Shown here piece by piece: positions 21,653-33,078 of a DNA stretch of 43,268 nt. A program made the translations under genes and the position numbers. Source of the stretch: Elysia marginata (lineage: Eukaryota > Mollusca > Gastropoda > Plakobranchidae); contig BMAT01008375.1 in the NCBI GenBank assembly GCA_019649035.1, positions 76,014-119,281 of the forward strand. The letters are read 5' to 3'. The notes under the pieces were generated by a model, which was given only the letters and a program-made list of their open reading frames with translations, was not told the origin of the DNA and made no database searches. The first letter of the stretch is position 1. Each line of letters starts with the position of its first letter.

Positions 21653-24600
21653 ATATCTTACCATCCCAGTTTCCTTTACAACGTATAATCACTCTGTGCT
21701 ACAGAAGGAAAAAACAATAGAAATCTAGATAACATAAAGACGTACGTCTTGGTTCTATATGCCATTATTAGGAACAAAATGATGAAACAACTGAGATTTA
21801 GATTTGTACCCGTTTTTTTCCTTGTGTTTCAAAGAGTAACAAGTTGTAAGTCTCTATTTTTATTATCTAGTATTAGATCATATAGACGTAGATGCCTCCG
21901 TTCCTATATTTTTTAAACTTTGTAGGTATACTGCAAGTGTTGTGAATTCTACATTTACATTCAGCTTTATTGGCCTTTTTCTATGTCTGTTTATCTCTCT
22001 CTCCGTGTGTCCCTCTCTTTTCTTTTACTGTGTAACATTTGCTTCACATTTTCAACATTTCCAAACCAATTTTCCCACTGACAAATGAAAACATTATTCT
22101 GTTTGAGAAGACAACCAAACATACAAACAATTACTAGTAAAGTCACACACCGCTAGCAAACACCACTCTGGTCCTATCTCAGACAAGAAGAAAATTATTA
22201 GCTCTATAAAGTGCTTAGCTTGTGATTGATCGACCTCGACTTGTCATGATGGCGCTAAAGCTGAACAGACAGTTTCTCTGCGAACCATAAACAACACACT
22301 TCAATCGGCTTCCTCAAACAGAGTCAAAGAGCAACATCGCAACAAAGTCAATCGTTTTAGTATTTTTCAGTGCAACTCATGGCGGCTTTCTGTCATCTCA
22401 ACAACTTGTCTTGTAGTGTGAGAGATCGTTAAGATATAATTAATAATACCGGTATTAGAAAGTAAGCAATTGTTAACATGGCACGTGTATATCAAGGCAA
22501 CACAAGTTGCTTAATTGAGAGAAAAGGTTCTAACTGTCTATATTTTTTACATAATGGGTGAGTAAAACCTAAGGTGAGACGGGGCTTGCTTCTATCGTGA
22601 GAACTGGAAGCCCGATCTTCATCACAAGTTCACATTCTCAGTATTTTTCTGTTGTCTCGCAATCAGCGCAAATGTGTCAGATTTCGCAATCTTCGTGATT
22701 ATCACAAGGCATTGATTGGTTGTACAATACATTTTTAGTGAACTTTAAACGTCAGCTGATGAAAAATATAGATGATATACGAACTTTTGATTTTAAACAT
22801 AGAGAAAAAGATAAATAAATTTGTGCGTTTTCTTAAGTTAAAGATTCCGACATCCGACCGATTTGGTTTGGTAACGAGGCAACTTACTGAAGGCGATACT
22901 TTATTTTAATTAAATGGTTATTCAGAGTCTCCCGAAAATCTTATAGACAGATAGGCCTATAGTCTTTAAAACCTCATACCGATCATAAAACAAGTGGTAC
23001 CAATTTTCCTAGTTCTATTTCATTTATTGTGCACCAGGGTTGAAGGAAGGTCCCTTTTTAGTCTTCAGCTGCTTCTGAATTAAACCTATCGCCAATTTTT
23101 TGTAACTACTATAGGATCTGATAAATATAATTTTAAATTTCGAAATTAAAAAGCTAAGACATGTCGTTGGCATGAAAACAATATTTTATAGAGAATACAA
23201 AATTAACTCTTTTCTTTCTTCACAGCAAGTGACTTAAGATAATAACTGCTTTGGACACGAGTTCTTTGTTTCTTAAGTTTGATCTTTTTATGTTCTAGGA
23301 GCGGCATGGGAGTTCGGAGCTCACTAGATTAAGATCTAGATCTAGATTGATTGAACATAGCTTCTATTAAAGGTGTAAACCTCAGGTGATTTTTCTCCTA
23401 CCAAACGAGTCCTGATCTTGCAGGCCTGCCTTCAGCTGAAGTATAAGAATATAAGTAAAGCAGATTTACACATTTCATAGCAAAATATGGCTCTCTGAGA
23501 GACCTGGATATCAAGTAGCTGACTTGAAACAATCATAAACTCATTAAAATTGATAAAAAACGGTTTGCCACATTGAATAGAGTCCTTGCTTGTTTTCGAT
23601 ACAGACTATATTACGTTTAGAAACCATTTATGCAATATTGATTGAAACTTATACGTTTGTAATGCCTTCAGAAAGCAAAGCCTGTCATTATCTCCGCGAC
23701 AAAACAGAGGCAACGAATGTATCTTCTAATATCCAAACCCAGTACGGTAACTTTAATTTACTGTTATCTTGAATGCAAAAATGTAAAGCTCAGAGACCAG
23801 TTAAGAATTTTTATGGTTATAAAACAAATCACCCTCATAGAAAAGAATCTTTTCTGCATGGGCAAAAATGAGCTGTATAATGTCTTTGAAGTGGGTGAAG
23901 TTTTAACGCGGGGAAGAGATAGTTATCGTCTCGTCCGCGTAGTGAGAATTGTCTTTGTTATAAGCTTATTACGTCGCCTCGCCCGCGTGACTGGCGGCTG
24001 TGAAGGTAGATCTATAACGGTAGGTTTTGGTTTTTCTTACTGTTCATTGTCCGTAAGTTTATGGTTGGTTCAACAGAGTGATTGGTGAATGTGTTAATTG
24101 TTATGTTGAAATTGGTTTTCATGTCAAAACCTCATGGACAAGGCTTTATTTAAAACGATTTATCCTATTGGAAGCTATTGACCATTTTCATACACAAAAT
24201 ATCGCGAAATCAATTTACCGTATGAATTCCTTTGTTTCTTTTCGATAAAGCTTTTTTAATGACGAGACTTTATAACTCCCTTTCAAACGAGCTCCATTTA
24301 ACCGTTTCAAGGCTCCTCGAAGAGGATCTAAGCAACTGTACTTGCCCAAAAATCAACTTTTTGATAAAAATTGACGATTGAGCCTGAGTACTCATTATTG
24401 AAAAATTCACAATTGGGACTGTGAATATGATCCCAACAATTTTTGTTGTAAATCGTGTTTGCTTTTCAAAAGCAAAAGAATTTATTCTTTTTGAAAAGTC
24501 CCTGCTGCTAAGGGGTTACCCAGAGAATTTTTCTGGTTCTTTCGCTCCGTTCGCTTTAAAAAAATTTTTTTTGTCCAGAGTTCAACTTAAAGAACAGCCC

Positions 24601-27600
24601 TGGTACCTTGATTACACATTTAACTTTTCTGGGGAAAACTTGTCTTAAAAAAAAACCTCAGTTTAATTGGCTAGAGTTGTGTAGGTACGTATTGTTCAAG
24701 AGTGCAAAACGCGTAACCAAAGATACACGCACATTGGAATGCCACATGTTGAAGGCCACAGGTAAAAGCTTGGATGTAAAGTGCATGTCTCGCGAGTCAG
24801 AATGGTATTTGGCAGGTTGAATAGCAGCGTGAGAGGTAAAATAAACGGCAGGTTCTTATTTGTTTGTGTACTTGATGAACTAATATCTCAATGAAACATG
24901 TATCCTGACCTTGTCCTTATACTAAATGGAACCATTACAGAAAAAATTGTTATGTTCCATAACAGTGTAAAATTGCCATTTGAGCTTGAACATAGCAACT
25001 TGGTACACGGATTTATACTATTTATTATTATCCGCTACGTATGAACAATATAAAATACAGGTCTAATACTCTTTAGACTACACGTGCTAAACATTTATAT
25101 ATTCATAGATGAGCTTATGCTTATATCTATTTATAAAACAGCAAGAATAAAGTTTTAAGTCAAAGAGAATTAAACTGGGCGCAAATTTAATGCAGGACTG
25201 TTACGATTTCAAGAGTTTCGTCAAGGAGTTTTTGCACAAGCTGACATAATTATTCCTGTTTTTGAAAATAATTATGCTTTAACACAGTGACATAAATATT
25301 GTGACACTTTGAAAGCAAATGCAATTACAGTCACCAGGCCCTAGGCATTAAGATTCATTGGACCCACAGATTCAACTTCAATATGTCTAATGCTGAGCAG
25401 AAATGCCAGCATTATCTCTGAGCACATACAACAAAAGGCTCAAATGTGGTGGAATTCAAGCAGAGAATGTAACGCTCGCATACTTTGTATTTTAATCAAT
25501 ATAAAGAACTGCTTTTTTCAATGTTTTAATCTCTTTTTAGTAAACACTATGGCCTATCTGAAAACATGATCATTATAACACCATCGCCCCGCCTCACATA
25601 AATGTACACACGCGCGCGCACTTTAATACGTGGCCTCTAACGTTTTAGCGACAACAAACACTTGAGATAAAACTACACTTGGTTTCCACTCTCCTGTTGT
25701 TTACTTTCTTTCTACAGAGGGATGCGAAGGGGGTGTGAGTGTGCCGATGTAGGCTATAGATTACAATCATGACCACCGCTGGAAAACAAAGCTATTTATC
25801 TAACTAACCTAGGAAACAGATGCAGTTCATCTTTGTCATAAAAAGTGGAGAGAAACCTGAAACTCCACACGGTTTTATATGTACACTTTTTCTCTTTTTT
25901 TTTAATATAGTTTATCTACCTGCATGGTCTCTTTGCGCCTCTTTGTATGGTTGTAGCAGGCTTTTTTGGCTTACAGTTAAACCCTTCAAATTTTTTAAAC
26001 TCTCCGTCATTGATTTCTTTATTCGAAAGCCGTCTGATTGAAAGTGTTAACTCTCAGTCTTTAGTTTTTATTTAAATCTTCTTGGGTCATTTTATTGTTA
26101 ATTCTCATACGAGAACGTCCGTACTTGAACAACTTGAACAACTCAAAATAATCTTTTATAAGAAAATCTTTTTTTTTTGCATATCTGTTTTTCCATTGCC
26201 TTATAGGCGTACTTTATTTCTCATTTCATATGTGTCCATCCAATTCGTTCTCTTCTTTGCGTCAAGCAAACTAGAACTTTAGACACCTCTGTTTCTAGCG
26301 TCTGTGAAAACGATTTTTCTTAAAAACGAACCATCATTGATATCAACACCACTACCACCACCACCACTATCAACAACATCAATATTAGCAAATACAACAA
26401 CAAGGTAACATGCTGATAAACATGATGTTAAAGCGTACAGCATAGCCAGGAGCATGTCTACGAGTAATTTACGTTGTAGGCGAGCAAGATGCGGGACGCA
26501 TTTCTGTACTTTTTAATACTTTTGATTCTGTAAGTACCTGTGGTAGGCTCACGAGACCAAAGCATGCTTATTGCATGAAGGAGCTTTCGTTGTAGTCACA
26601 ATAAGCTCACTCATTAATTCATCAAGCTTTCATTTCATTAATAGTTTTAAAGATAGAACTAACCTCTATTTAATGAAGAAATAATAATGCATTTAATATC
26701 AAGTTGCGCGGATTGAAAAATTAACAAAATGAATATTCGCTGTTGTTACATACAAAATATAACACTTAGCTCAAAGTAAATGCAAATACTGTATTCTTAA
26801 TAACGCATGAATATGGTAAACTTACTTAATGCTCTGAATGTAAACTACAAGGAAGCGTAAACTAACGTAATATAGTAGGCCTACAGTTCTCAAAAAGGAA
26901 GATGCAAATAAAAAGAGCGGTTATTGTCAGCGTTCATGGACCACAGTGTTATCAAACAGTTCTTACTAACTAAGTAAACTTTACAAAACATCGACAGAAG
27001 AGAACAGTCAACAGTGTCTTGAGTAAAATATGGTTAGATTGGATTAATACAACCCACGTTATTGCATTAGTTTTTCATAATGCATTAAAACTCCATCTTG
27101 TCATGTTGTCGCCACGCTTCAAAACGCGAAACAAATTATTCAATAAATTATCATCATGTGTGCATAACGCGTCGCTTTGTAATTATGCTTTGTATTTTAT
27201 TTTTTATTCAGTACAACTTGGTAGCTTTTGTTTAATTACTGATGATACATGTACTCGTTTAGTGAACTCTTCAAGTTTTTTTTTCTAGCCATGATTGAGC
27301 GATGTTTGTCATTCTGATGTGGTTCATTTATTTCTGTTGTGTTTTCAATAAAAATTCAGAACGGGTAAATCAAATCAAAACAGCAGCTGTTGTGTTTCAA
27401 CTCAAACATAAATCTAGGTTGTTTTCTTTTCTAAAAAAAAAAAGATAATAGACATACTTGTATTGGTCTAAAGCAAGTGCTATTTGGGGGGGGGGGGCAT
27501 CATTGATGTAAATCATGAAAATCAGAATGCGTTTATTGACTCGGAGTTGAAGAAAGAATAATACTTAGATACAATATGATTTAAGAAAGAAAGAAGAAAC

Positions 27601-28303
27601 GGTTTTTCAATACTTCAACGAGTACATTGCCGGACAAGGATTCTTTGCCCTTTTTCTGTAAACGATTCCACATTTGATTTGAATATGACAGAAAAAGTGA
27701 TTAATGCCATTCGCTGTGATTTGCCCGACTGATGTCTGTTTTTTAAATGATTATTTCACCACTATTCAGCCTTCACAACATAAGACTAAAGACCATACAA
27801 TTATCAGCACCTTCATCCATTTGCACCATCTTACGCAGAAAATGAACTTTCAACATCTAGATAGCTATACCTAGACTAGCTTTTCACCTGACTTTTGAAG
27901 GGCAGTCCACGTATCTTGTTACACGAAATATCTATGGCGCATCCTTTTAATCTATCTCGATGTTTTCAACGTGTCTCAACACCAACAAAATAAGTTCTCG
28001 GCGAATATATATGTACAGTATTTAGGAATGCTAATAAGCTTTTTAATTTATTTTGTTATGTCTGGTAATGGCTCAGACACTAACTAAACGCATTTACGCA
28101 ATCATAAACAATGGTCTAATCCAGACGCATGAATAATTTTTCATAAAGATAGCTTAAGAAAGGGCGTATAGAATGGGCAATAGGAATGGGAAAGTGATGA
28201 AATAAAAGAAAATGCTAGACAAGATAAAAAGTAAAGGGAGAAAAAATTAAAGATGAAAGTAAAAGAAGAAAGGGAAAAATATAGAGAATCAAGTTTAGTG
28301 AGA
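21653..28303. other. Long intergenic stretch without a recognised gene
   Basis: 6.6 kb with no supported gene. Minor items are a TCTAGATCTAGA motif at 23332-23348, a more GC-rich patch at about 23905-24005 inside a 123-codon frame (23717-24088) with no domain I know, two overlapping hairpins at 24405-24436, a short alternating purine-pyrimidine run at 25607-25620, an ACC/ACA-rich run at 26345-26403, and G12 at 27486-27497. An intron of a larger gene cannot be excluded. Confidence 0.5.
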
Positions 28304-28340
28304 GATAGATAGATAGATAGATAGAGATATCGATATATGT

Positions 28341-28379
<39 letters not shown>
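28304..28379. repeat. (GATA)n then (AG)n arrays
   Basis: Five GATA units (28304-28325), a short spacer, then a pure AG run (28345-28379). Confidence 0.96.
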
Positions 28380-28385
<6 letters not shown>

Positions 28386-28611
28386 GGGAGGGAGAGGAGA
28401 GTGAAGGAGAAACAGACCTAAATATGATAAAACAAGAGCCAATGTCTCTTAACGATAGTTATTTGACTGTCAGATTCTTTTCGCTTTGTTGTGAGCAGAT
28501 AATGACTTTAAAATTTGAATGAATGAGAAAAAAAGGATTGCATACAAGTTTATTTTACATCGTTGATGATAATGGTAATAATAACAATAATAATACTAAA
28601 AAGAAGAAGAA

Positions 28612-28872
28612 GATTGATTGATTGATTGATTGAAGGATATTTTTACAAGCCCAATTCCACTTCAAAGGTGCTCTCAGGGCTTGGGTCCCAATGACAATGT
28701 ATGGGCTGCCACCCAGAGACTAGCGGGGATACCATGACTTAGCCTCAGCCGGTCACAATATACTGACACCGACCGAACCAGTAGGGGCCTGGACTGTGCT
28801 CGGCTGAGGCTCGAACCCGCGACCTCAAGGCCACGGATTGAGGCCACTACCAACTGAGCTATCTAGGCCCCC
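28612..28872 (-). mobile_element. tRNA-derived SINE, apparently near full length
   Basis: On the minus strand the element starts GGGGGCCTAGATAGCTCAG. It has a pol III A box TAGCTCAGTTGGTA (28861-28848) and a B box GGTTCGAGCC (28817-28808) about 30 bases apart, as in tRNA genes. A body of about 170 bases follows and then a tail of five ATTG/AATC-type tetranucleotide units (28632-28612 in that sense). A tRNA head, unrelated body and simple-repeat tail define a tRNA-derived SINE mobilised by a partner LINE. The head abuts a (GAA)n array holding an assembly gap. I do not recognise the named family. Confidence 0.85.
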
Positions 28873-29121
28873 AGAAGAAGNNNNNNNNNNNNNNNNNNNN
28901 NNNNNNNNNNNNNNNNNNNNNNNNNNNNNNNNNNNNNNNNNNNNNNNNNNNNNNNNNNNNNNNNNNNNNNNNNNNNNNNNNNNNNNNNNNNNNNNNNNNN
29001 NNNNNNNNNNNNNNNNNNNNNNNNNNNNNNNNNNNNNNNNNNNNNNNNNNNNNNNNNNNNNNNAAGAAGAAGAAGAAAAAGAAGAAGAAAAAGAAAAAGA
29101 AGAATGATGATAATAATAAAA
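28873..29121. repeat. (GAA)n/(GAAA)n array with a 183-base assembly gap
   Basis: AGAAGAAG (28873-28880) and about 40 bases of GAA/GAAA units (29064-29104) flank unknown bases 28881-29063, followed by a short (AAT)n run. The frames that cross the gap are meaningless. Confidence 0.95.
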
Positions 29122-30228
29122 ACAGTTTAAAAAAGGAGATAAAGCTTGCTTTGCTGTCGGCGCACGATGTTTTATGTGCAATAGTTTTTATTGTCTTTAC
29201 ATGCATTTAGTTACATTTATAGTTAAAACAGCTTTTATTTTCATTTCACTGTGAAAGAATAGCTTTTAATAATTATTTAAGGTAAGGACATAAAATTAAA
29301 GAGTTGAAGAAGAAGTTTTCTCGTCAAATCCAGTTTTTTCGTGTATGACATTTTTGTCCTTCGATGATTTGAAAAGCAATTATTAATAGTATTTACGAAC
29401 ATGAAATTCATCGCGTTTTATTTTGTAAGCATTTCTCATAATCAATGAGTTCTTTAATCTAGTGAATAGAAATCTTCGACCCTTGCGTCCGCGTTATTCT
29501 TTTCTATCATTTTAGAGGGTGAAGGAAGTGGGTCTTTATACAAAAATAAGTCTAGTTTCAATACTTTGACACTGGACAGGATTTTATTTACGACAGCATT
29601 TTTAGCTTTACTTTGCAAACTAAAATACTTTTCTTTTTAAAAAATAAACTAAAACTTATTCCTTTTGATTTTGTATGTATCATTTTCTTTTTCTCTTGTA
29701 ATAAGGAATGAATAGTTGTTTAAGAAAGAGTTTCTGGAAAAACTATTAGATACAACAACATTGTTTGCTCTTCCAAAAGGGTTTATTCAAAAAGACTTTC
29801 TTCTGTTTATTTACTCCATTAAATCGATACGACATTGGCCCATCCATAATTCGGTGCACATAATCCCGAAACGTCCGATTCAGAGTGCAAATAGGTAACT
29901 AATACTAGATCTAGATACGACACAACTTTTCAGCGAATGACTGGTCAGTACTGATGATTAGAAACTGGGAAAGGGGAGCTGCATCCTCGCAATTTATAGA
30001 GGGAAGGGAATAGCAACGCTAACAAATTAAACATAACTCGATATTGTGTCTCCATCTTAAAATCTGGCATTGACGCCATTTTCATCTTCTTAACAAAACC
30101 TAGCCATTTCACGAATACGATATGCACAAAGGAAAAAAAAAACTATTGACTTATACTTTGGTACATGTATTGGTACTTATTATTTTTTGCTTTTGGTATT
30201 GTTCATGTTTTTACGATTTCTAATTATT
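29122..30228. other. Intergenic, no feature recognised
   Basis: AT-rich with chance frames only. CTAGATCTAGAT occurs at 29905-29916. Confidence 0.5.
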
Positions 30229-30384
30229 GATAATAATAATGATGATGGTCATGATAAGATAATAATAATAATAATAATAATAATAGTAATAATGATGATG
30301 ATGATGATGATGATGATAAGAATAATAACAATAACAATATAAATAATAATAAGAATAATAATAATCACAATAATAATAATAATT

Positions 30385-30422
<38 letters not shown>

Positions 30423-30437
30423 GATAATGATGAAAAT
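30229..30437. repeat. (AAT)n/(GAT)n compound microsatellite
   Basis: About 210 bases of AAT units with a GAT block at about 30293-30316 and scattered interruptions. It adjoins the 3' side of the minus-strand LINE fragment and may have started as that element's simple-repeat tail. Confidence 0.96.
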
Positions 30438-30454
30438 AAAACTATTATTATGAA

Positions 30455-31460
30455 TTATAAGTCCTTATAACTGAGTGCTTTCGGCATTCTATGTCCTATT
30501 TACTGCCAGGAAGCGACCCAACTCTTTTCGTTTATTTCCATTCTTCCGAGTCTTTTGTATTTAGTGTTTTCTCTATACTTTGAATATCTGCATGCTCTCT
30601 CTTAGTAATGTCAGCTTTGTTGGCGTCTATTATTTTAACAGGCGTTGACTCTTGTTGGTGTCTCGCATAGATATTATCTCTATGTCTGTCGTTTTAAGTG
30701 TTTTTGCTGTTATTCATCGGTGCTCCCATATTACGTCTAGTGTCTGCTGTCTGATCTGAGTCCGCCTTGGCTGATTGATATGCCTTGGTCTAGGAGTCTT
30801 ACAGGTCGAGGATTTGATAGTGGCCCTTTTGATTTTCCTGGTTTGGGGGATAACAATCAGAAGGTCTTCGTTAATCCCAGTTATATTTGTGTGATTCGAA
30901 AACCTTGTTCCAAATGTGGGCGATTTTGTCTGTCAACCATGGGTAAAGCATGTTTGAGGTAAGAGTTCCGGATGTAGTCTTTACCGGAGAACGACCGCTC
31001 TAAAGCTTGTGGATATTTTCTCTCATTTTATTTGATGTTATGTCTTTTTTATAGAAAGCACGGCTCTTCGTTAACGTTGAATGGTTCGATATCTTCATGT
31101 TTTTTGCCTCGAAATTTTTATTTGAAATGCTTCGTAATTACATTTACCAGTTTTCCCTCTTCGTCATTGATCTTGGAATAATCAAGCCTTTCATGTCCAT
31201 TATTTGATTGCTTTGAACATTTCTCTATCCCTGGAACATTATATAAGCATCCTTAACCAGTTGGTCTAAGTGTTTGCCTTTAAGTCCTTTTGTCTTTTTA
31301 TATATTCTATGTAGGATGTAATAGTTTTACTTCTTAAGGCATTGGGTCTTGGGGTTTAAGAGTTCTGAATTTTTATCCTTAGTTTCTTTTGAAGTTCCGA
31401 CAGCTTCTTTATTTCTTTATGGTAGATTTTAAATGTTTTTTGGCTTAGGGGTTTCGCTTA
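30455..31460 (-). mobile_element. LINE reverse transcriptase fragment with internal deletions
   Basis: On the minus strand, N- to C-terminal: NALRSKTITSYIEYIKRQ (about 31340-31280), GHERLDYSKINDEEGKLV (about 31190-31140), PKPGKSKGPLSNPRPV (30851 downward), ISQGGLRSDS (about 30760), and KRVGSLPGSK (30530-30491). PKPGKS...RPV.LL and QGGFRS..S resemble RT regions 0-2 of non-LTR retrotransposons, and the last piece resembles the post-RT region of I/Nimb-like elements. Compared with the usual layout, residues are missing between RPV and QGG, and most of the catalytic palm is gone before KRVGS. Coding-like traces may extend to about 32000 (KFRNENGEILDYFSDKK), perhaps from the endonuclease end. Clade uncertain. 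The plus-strand 60-codon frame at 30780 is its shadow. Confidence 0.7.
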
Positions 31461-33029
31461 TATTGGTATTAACAGCCTTTTCCATTGACTGTTAATATTT
31501 GTACCATTGACACTCTGGCTGGGGCCTTTAAAAAAAAAAGAACTTATTTAAGTTTGTTGTGTATTTTTGGGCTTTTCATTCGCTGCTAAGATCTAGCTTT
31601 TCTTTGGTTCGCCTTGTTACCCTGCTGTAGAATGTTGGGTTGCCTTGTTGTTGCACGATTCTATATATTAATCTTAAAAAGTTCGAATTTCGTATTGACC
31701 AATTTATGATGTGAGCTCACTTTTGTGCCTGCCTATGACTGTTCGTTTGTTAGGTGCTTTTGACCTTGTTTGCATAATTATGATATAATCTATTTTTTTT
31801 AAAGTGTAGAGTTTTGTTTTCTTTGTCTTTGCCAGAGTCGACCAATGCCATGATGTGTTGTGCTGCTATTTTGAGTGCCACGTTTGTTATAAAAAGTATT
31901 TTTTTTATCAGAAAAATAGTCTAGGATTTCACCATTTTCATTTCTAAATTCTCTTAAGAAACTTACCAAACAACTTTTTCTTCATTTTTTTTTACTTTAG
32001 AGTGAAAGTACGTTGCAAAGATTACTGACCTTTGATAGCGAGTATAGGGAAGTTTGTAATTAGTTATAAAACCTTTTGGGTTCGTCGGGGTTGTTTTTAA
32101 TCAGAGTTGAGGTTGGGCATGTAAGTTTATTATTATTAATGATTTTATCCTTCTTTTGTTTCCTGAATTGCCACGATTGAAATCGATTTTGATCACACAC
32201 AATCTATCTAAAACTTTCCAGCTGTTAAGCACATTGAATTCTAAAACCCTAATTGTAAGGAACCCAATCCCGTGATGTCTGCAATCAGTTTTGAAAGTGA
32301 GAAAACCAGCGACCGCGGATAGAGCTGTCGTCGCTATGTTTAATTCCTGTTTACACAGTATGTTCAGTTTTTAATGGTCGAATTATCCACAAGTTTATTT
32401 TGTTCTAATTCTCTTGATACTCCTTGCTTATTAAACGTCCCCACAATGAAACTAAAACACTTTTCGCTTTTTTTATATTCGTGACAAGAATAAACGTGAG
32501 ACTATTTGTTGAGCCTTAGCTTGATACCAACAGTTGTCAGACATGTTGACCTGTAAAAGTGGGCCAAAAGTGTTTTAAAACTATGAAGGATTAAAAAATC
32601 AACACCAAACTCTTCAACGAATAACAATAGAGCCAATGCGCAATAGTTTGATCCCCTCATTTCTACCCCCCCCCCCACCTGTTCCGAGGTCCGGAATAGT
32701 TGACGCTTCCTGTGGTAGCTTAGTCAGAGATATTTTGTTTCTTTTCTCCAGCTTCATTCACTTTAATATCTATCATCGAAATAGTAAAAGAGTAGATAAT
32801 CGAAGCATGCGACTAGCTCACAAGCACAAGTTAAAATACTTATGCCCCTTACTATTGAAGCCAGGGCACATTATTGGAGGGCAGAAATTGAAACTCTGCA
32901 GAATATCTTAATTTTTTTCGTTGCATAAAAATAATAAATTGCTAAAACTTTCGAGAAATACGCTACAATGAACGCATTGATAACTTTCACTTCACTTTTC
33001 TTTACTTTGATTTTACATACATAAGGCTT
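31461..33029. other. Possible LINE 5' remains, then upstream region of the receptor gene
   Basis: 31461-32000 may hold decayed LINE sequence on the minus strand. 32001-33029 shows no domain. It includes C11 at 32666-32676 and should contain part of the intron that precedes the receptor's coding exon. The upstream non-coding exon and promoter could not be located. Confidence 0.4.
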
Positions 33030-33078
33030 TACTACAAAAGCTTAGGCTTCTTTTTTGCTTTTTTTTTTCATCCCCCAG
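33030..33078 (+). promoter_or_regulatory. 3' splice site immediately before the receptor start codon
   Basis: A TACTAC branch-like motif (33030-33035), a T-rich tract (about 33047-33068) and CCCCCAG end at 33078, one base before the ATG. The arrangement is a textbook acceptor. It implies a 5'UTR intron and shows that the in-frame ATG at 33055 lies inside the pyrimidine tract and is not the start. Confidence 0.8.

Noticed and set aside
23717-24088. 123-codon plus-strand frame with a GC-richer patch
   Set aside because: No domain, no start or splice context, and composition typical of chance except for the short patch. Kept only as a note in the intergenic entry.
30780-30962. Plus-strand 60-codon frame with GRGFDSGPF
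   Set aside because: Lies antisense to the LINE RT motif PKPGKSKGPLS; a shadow frame.
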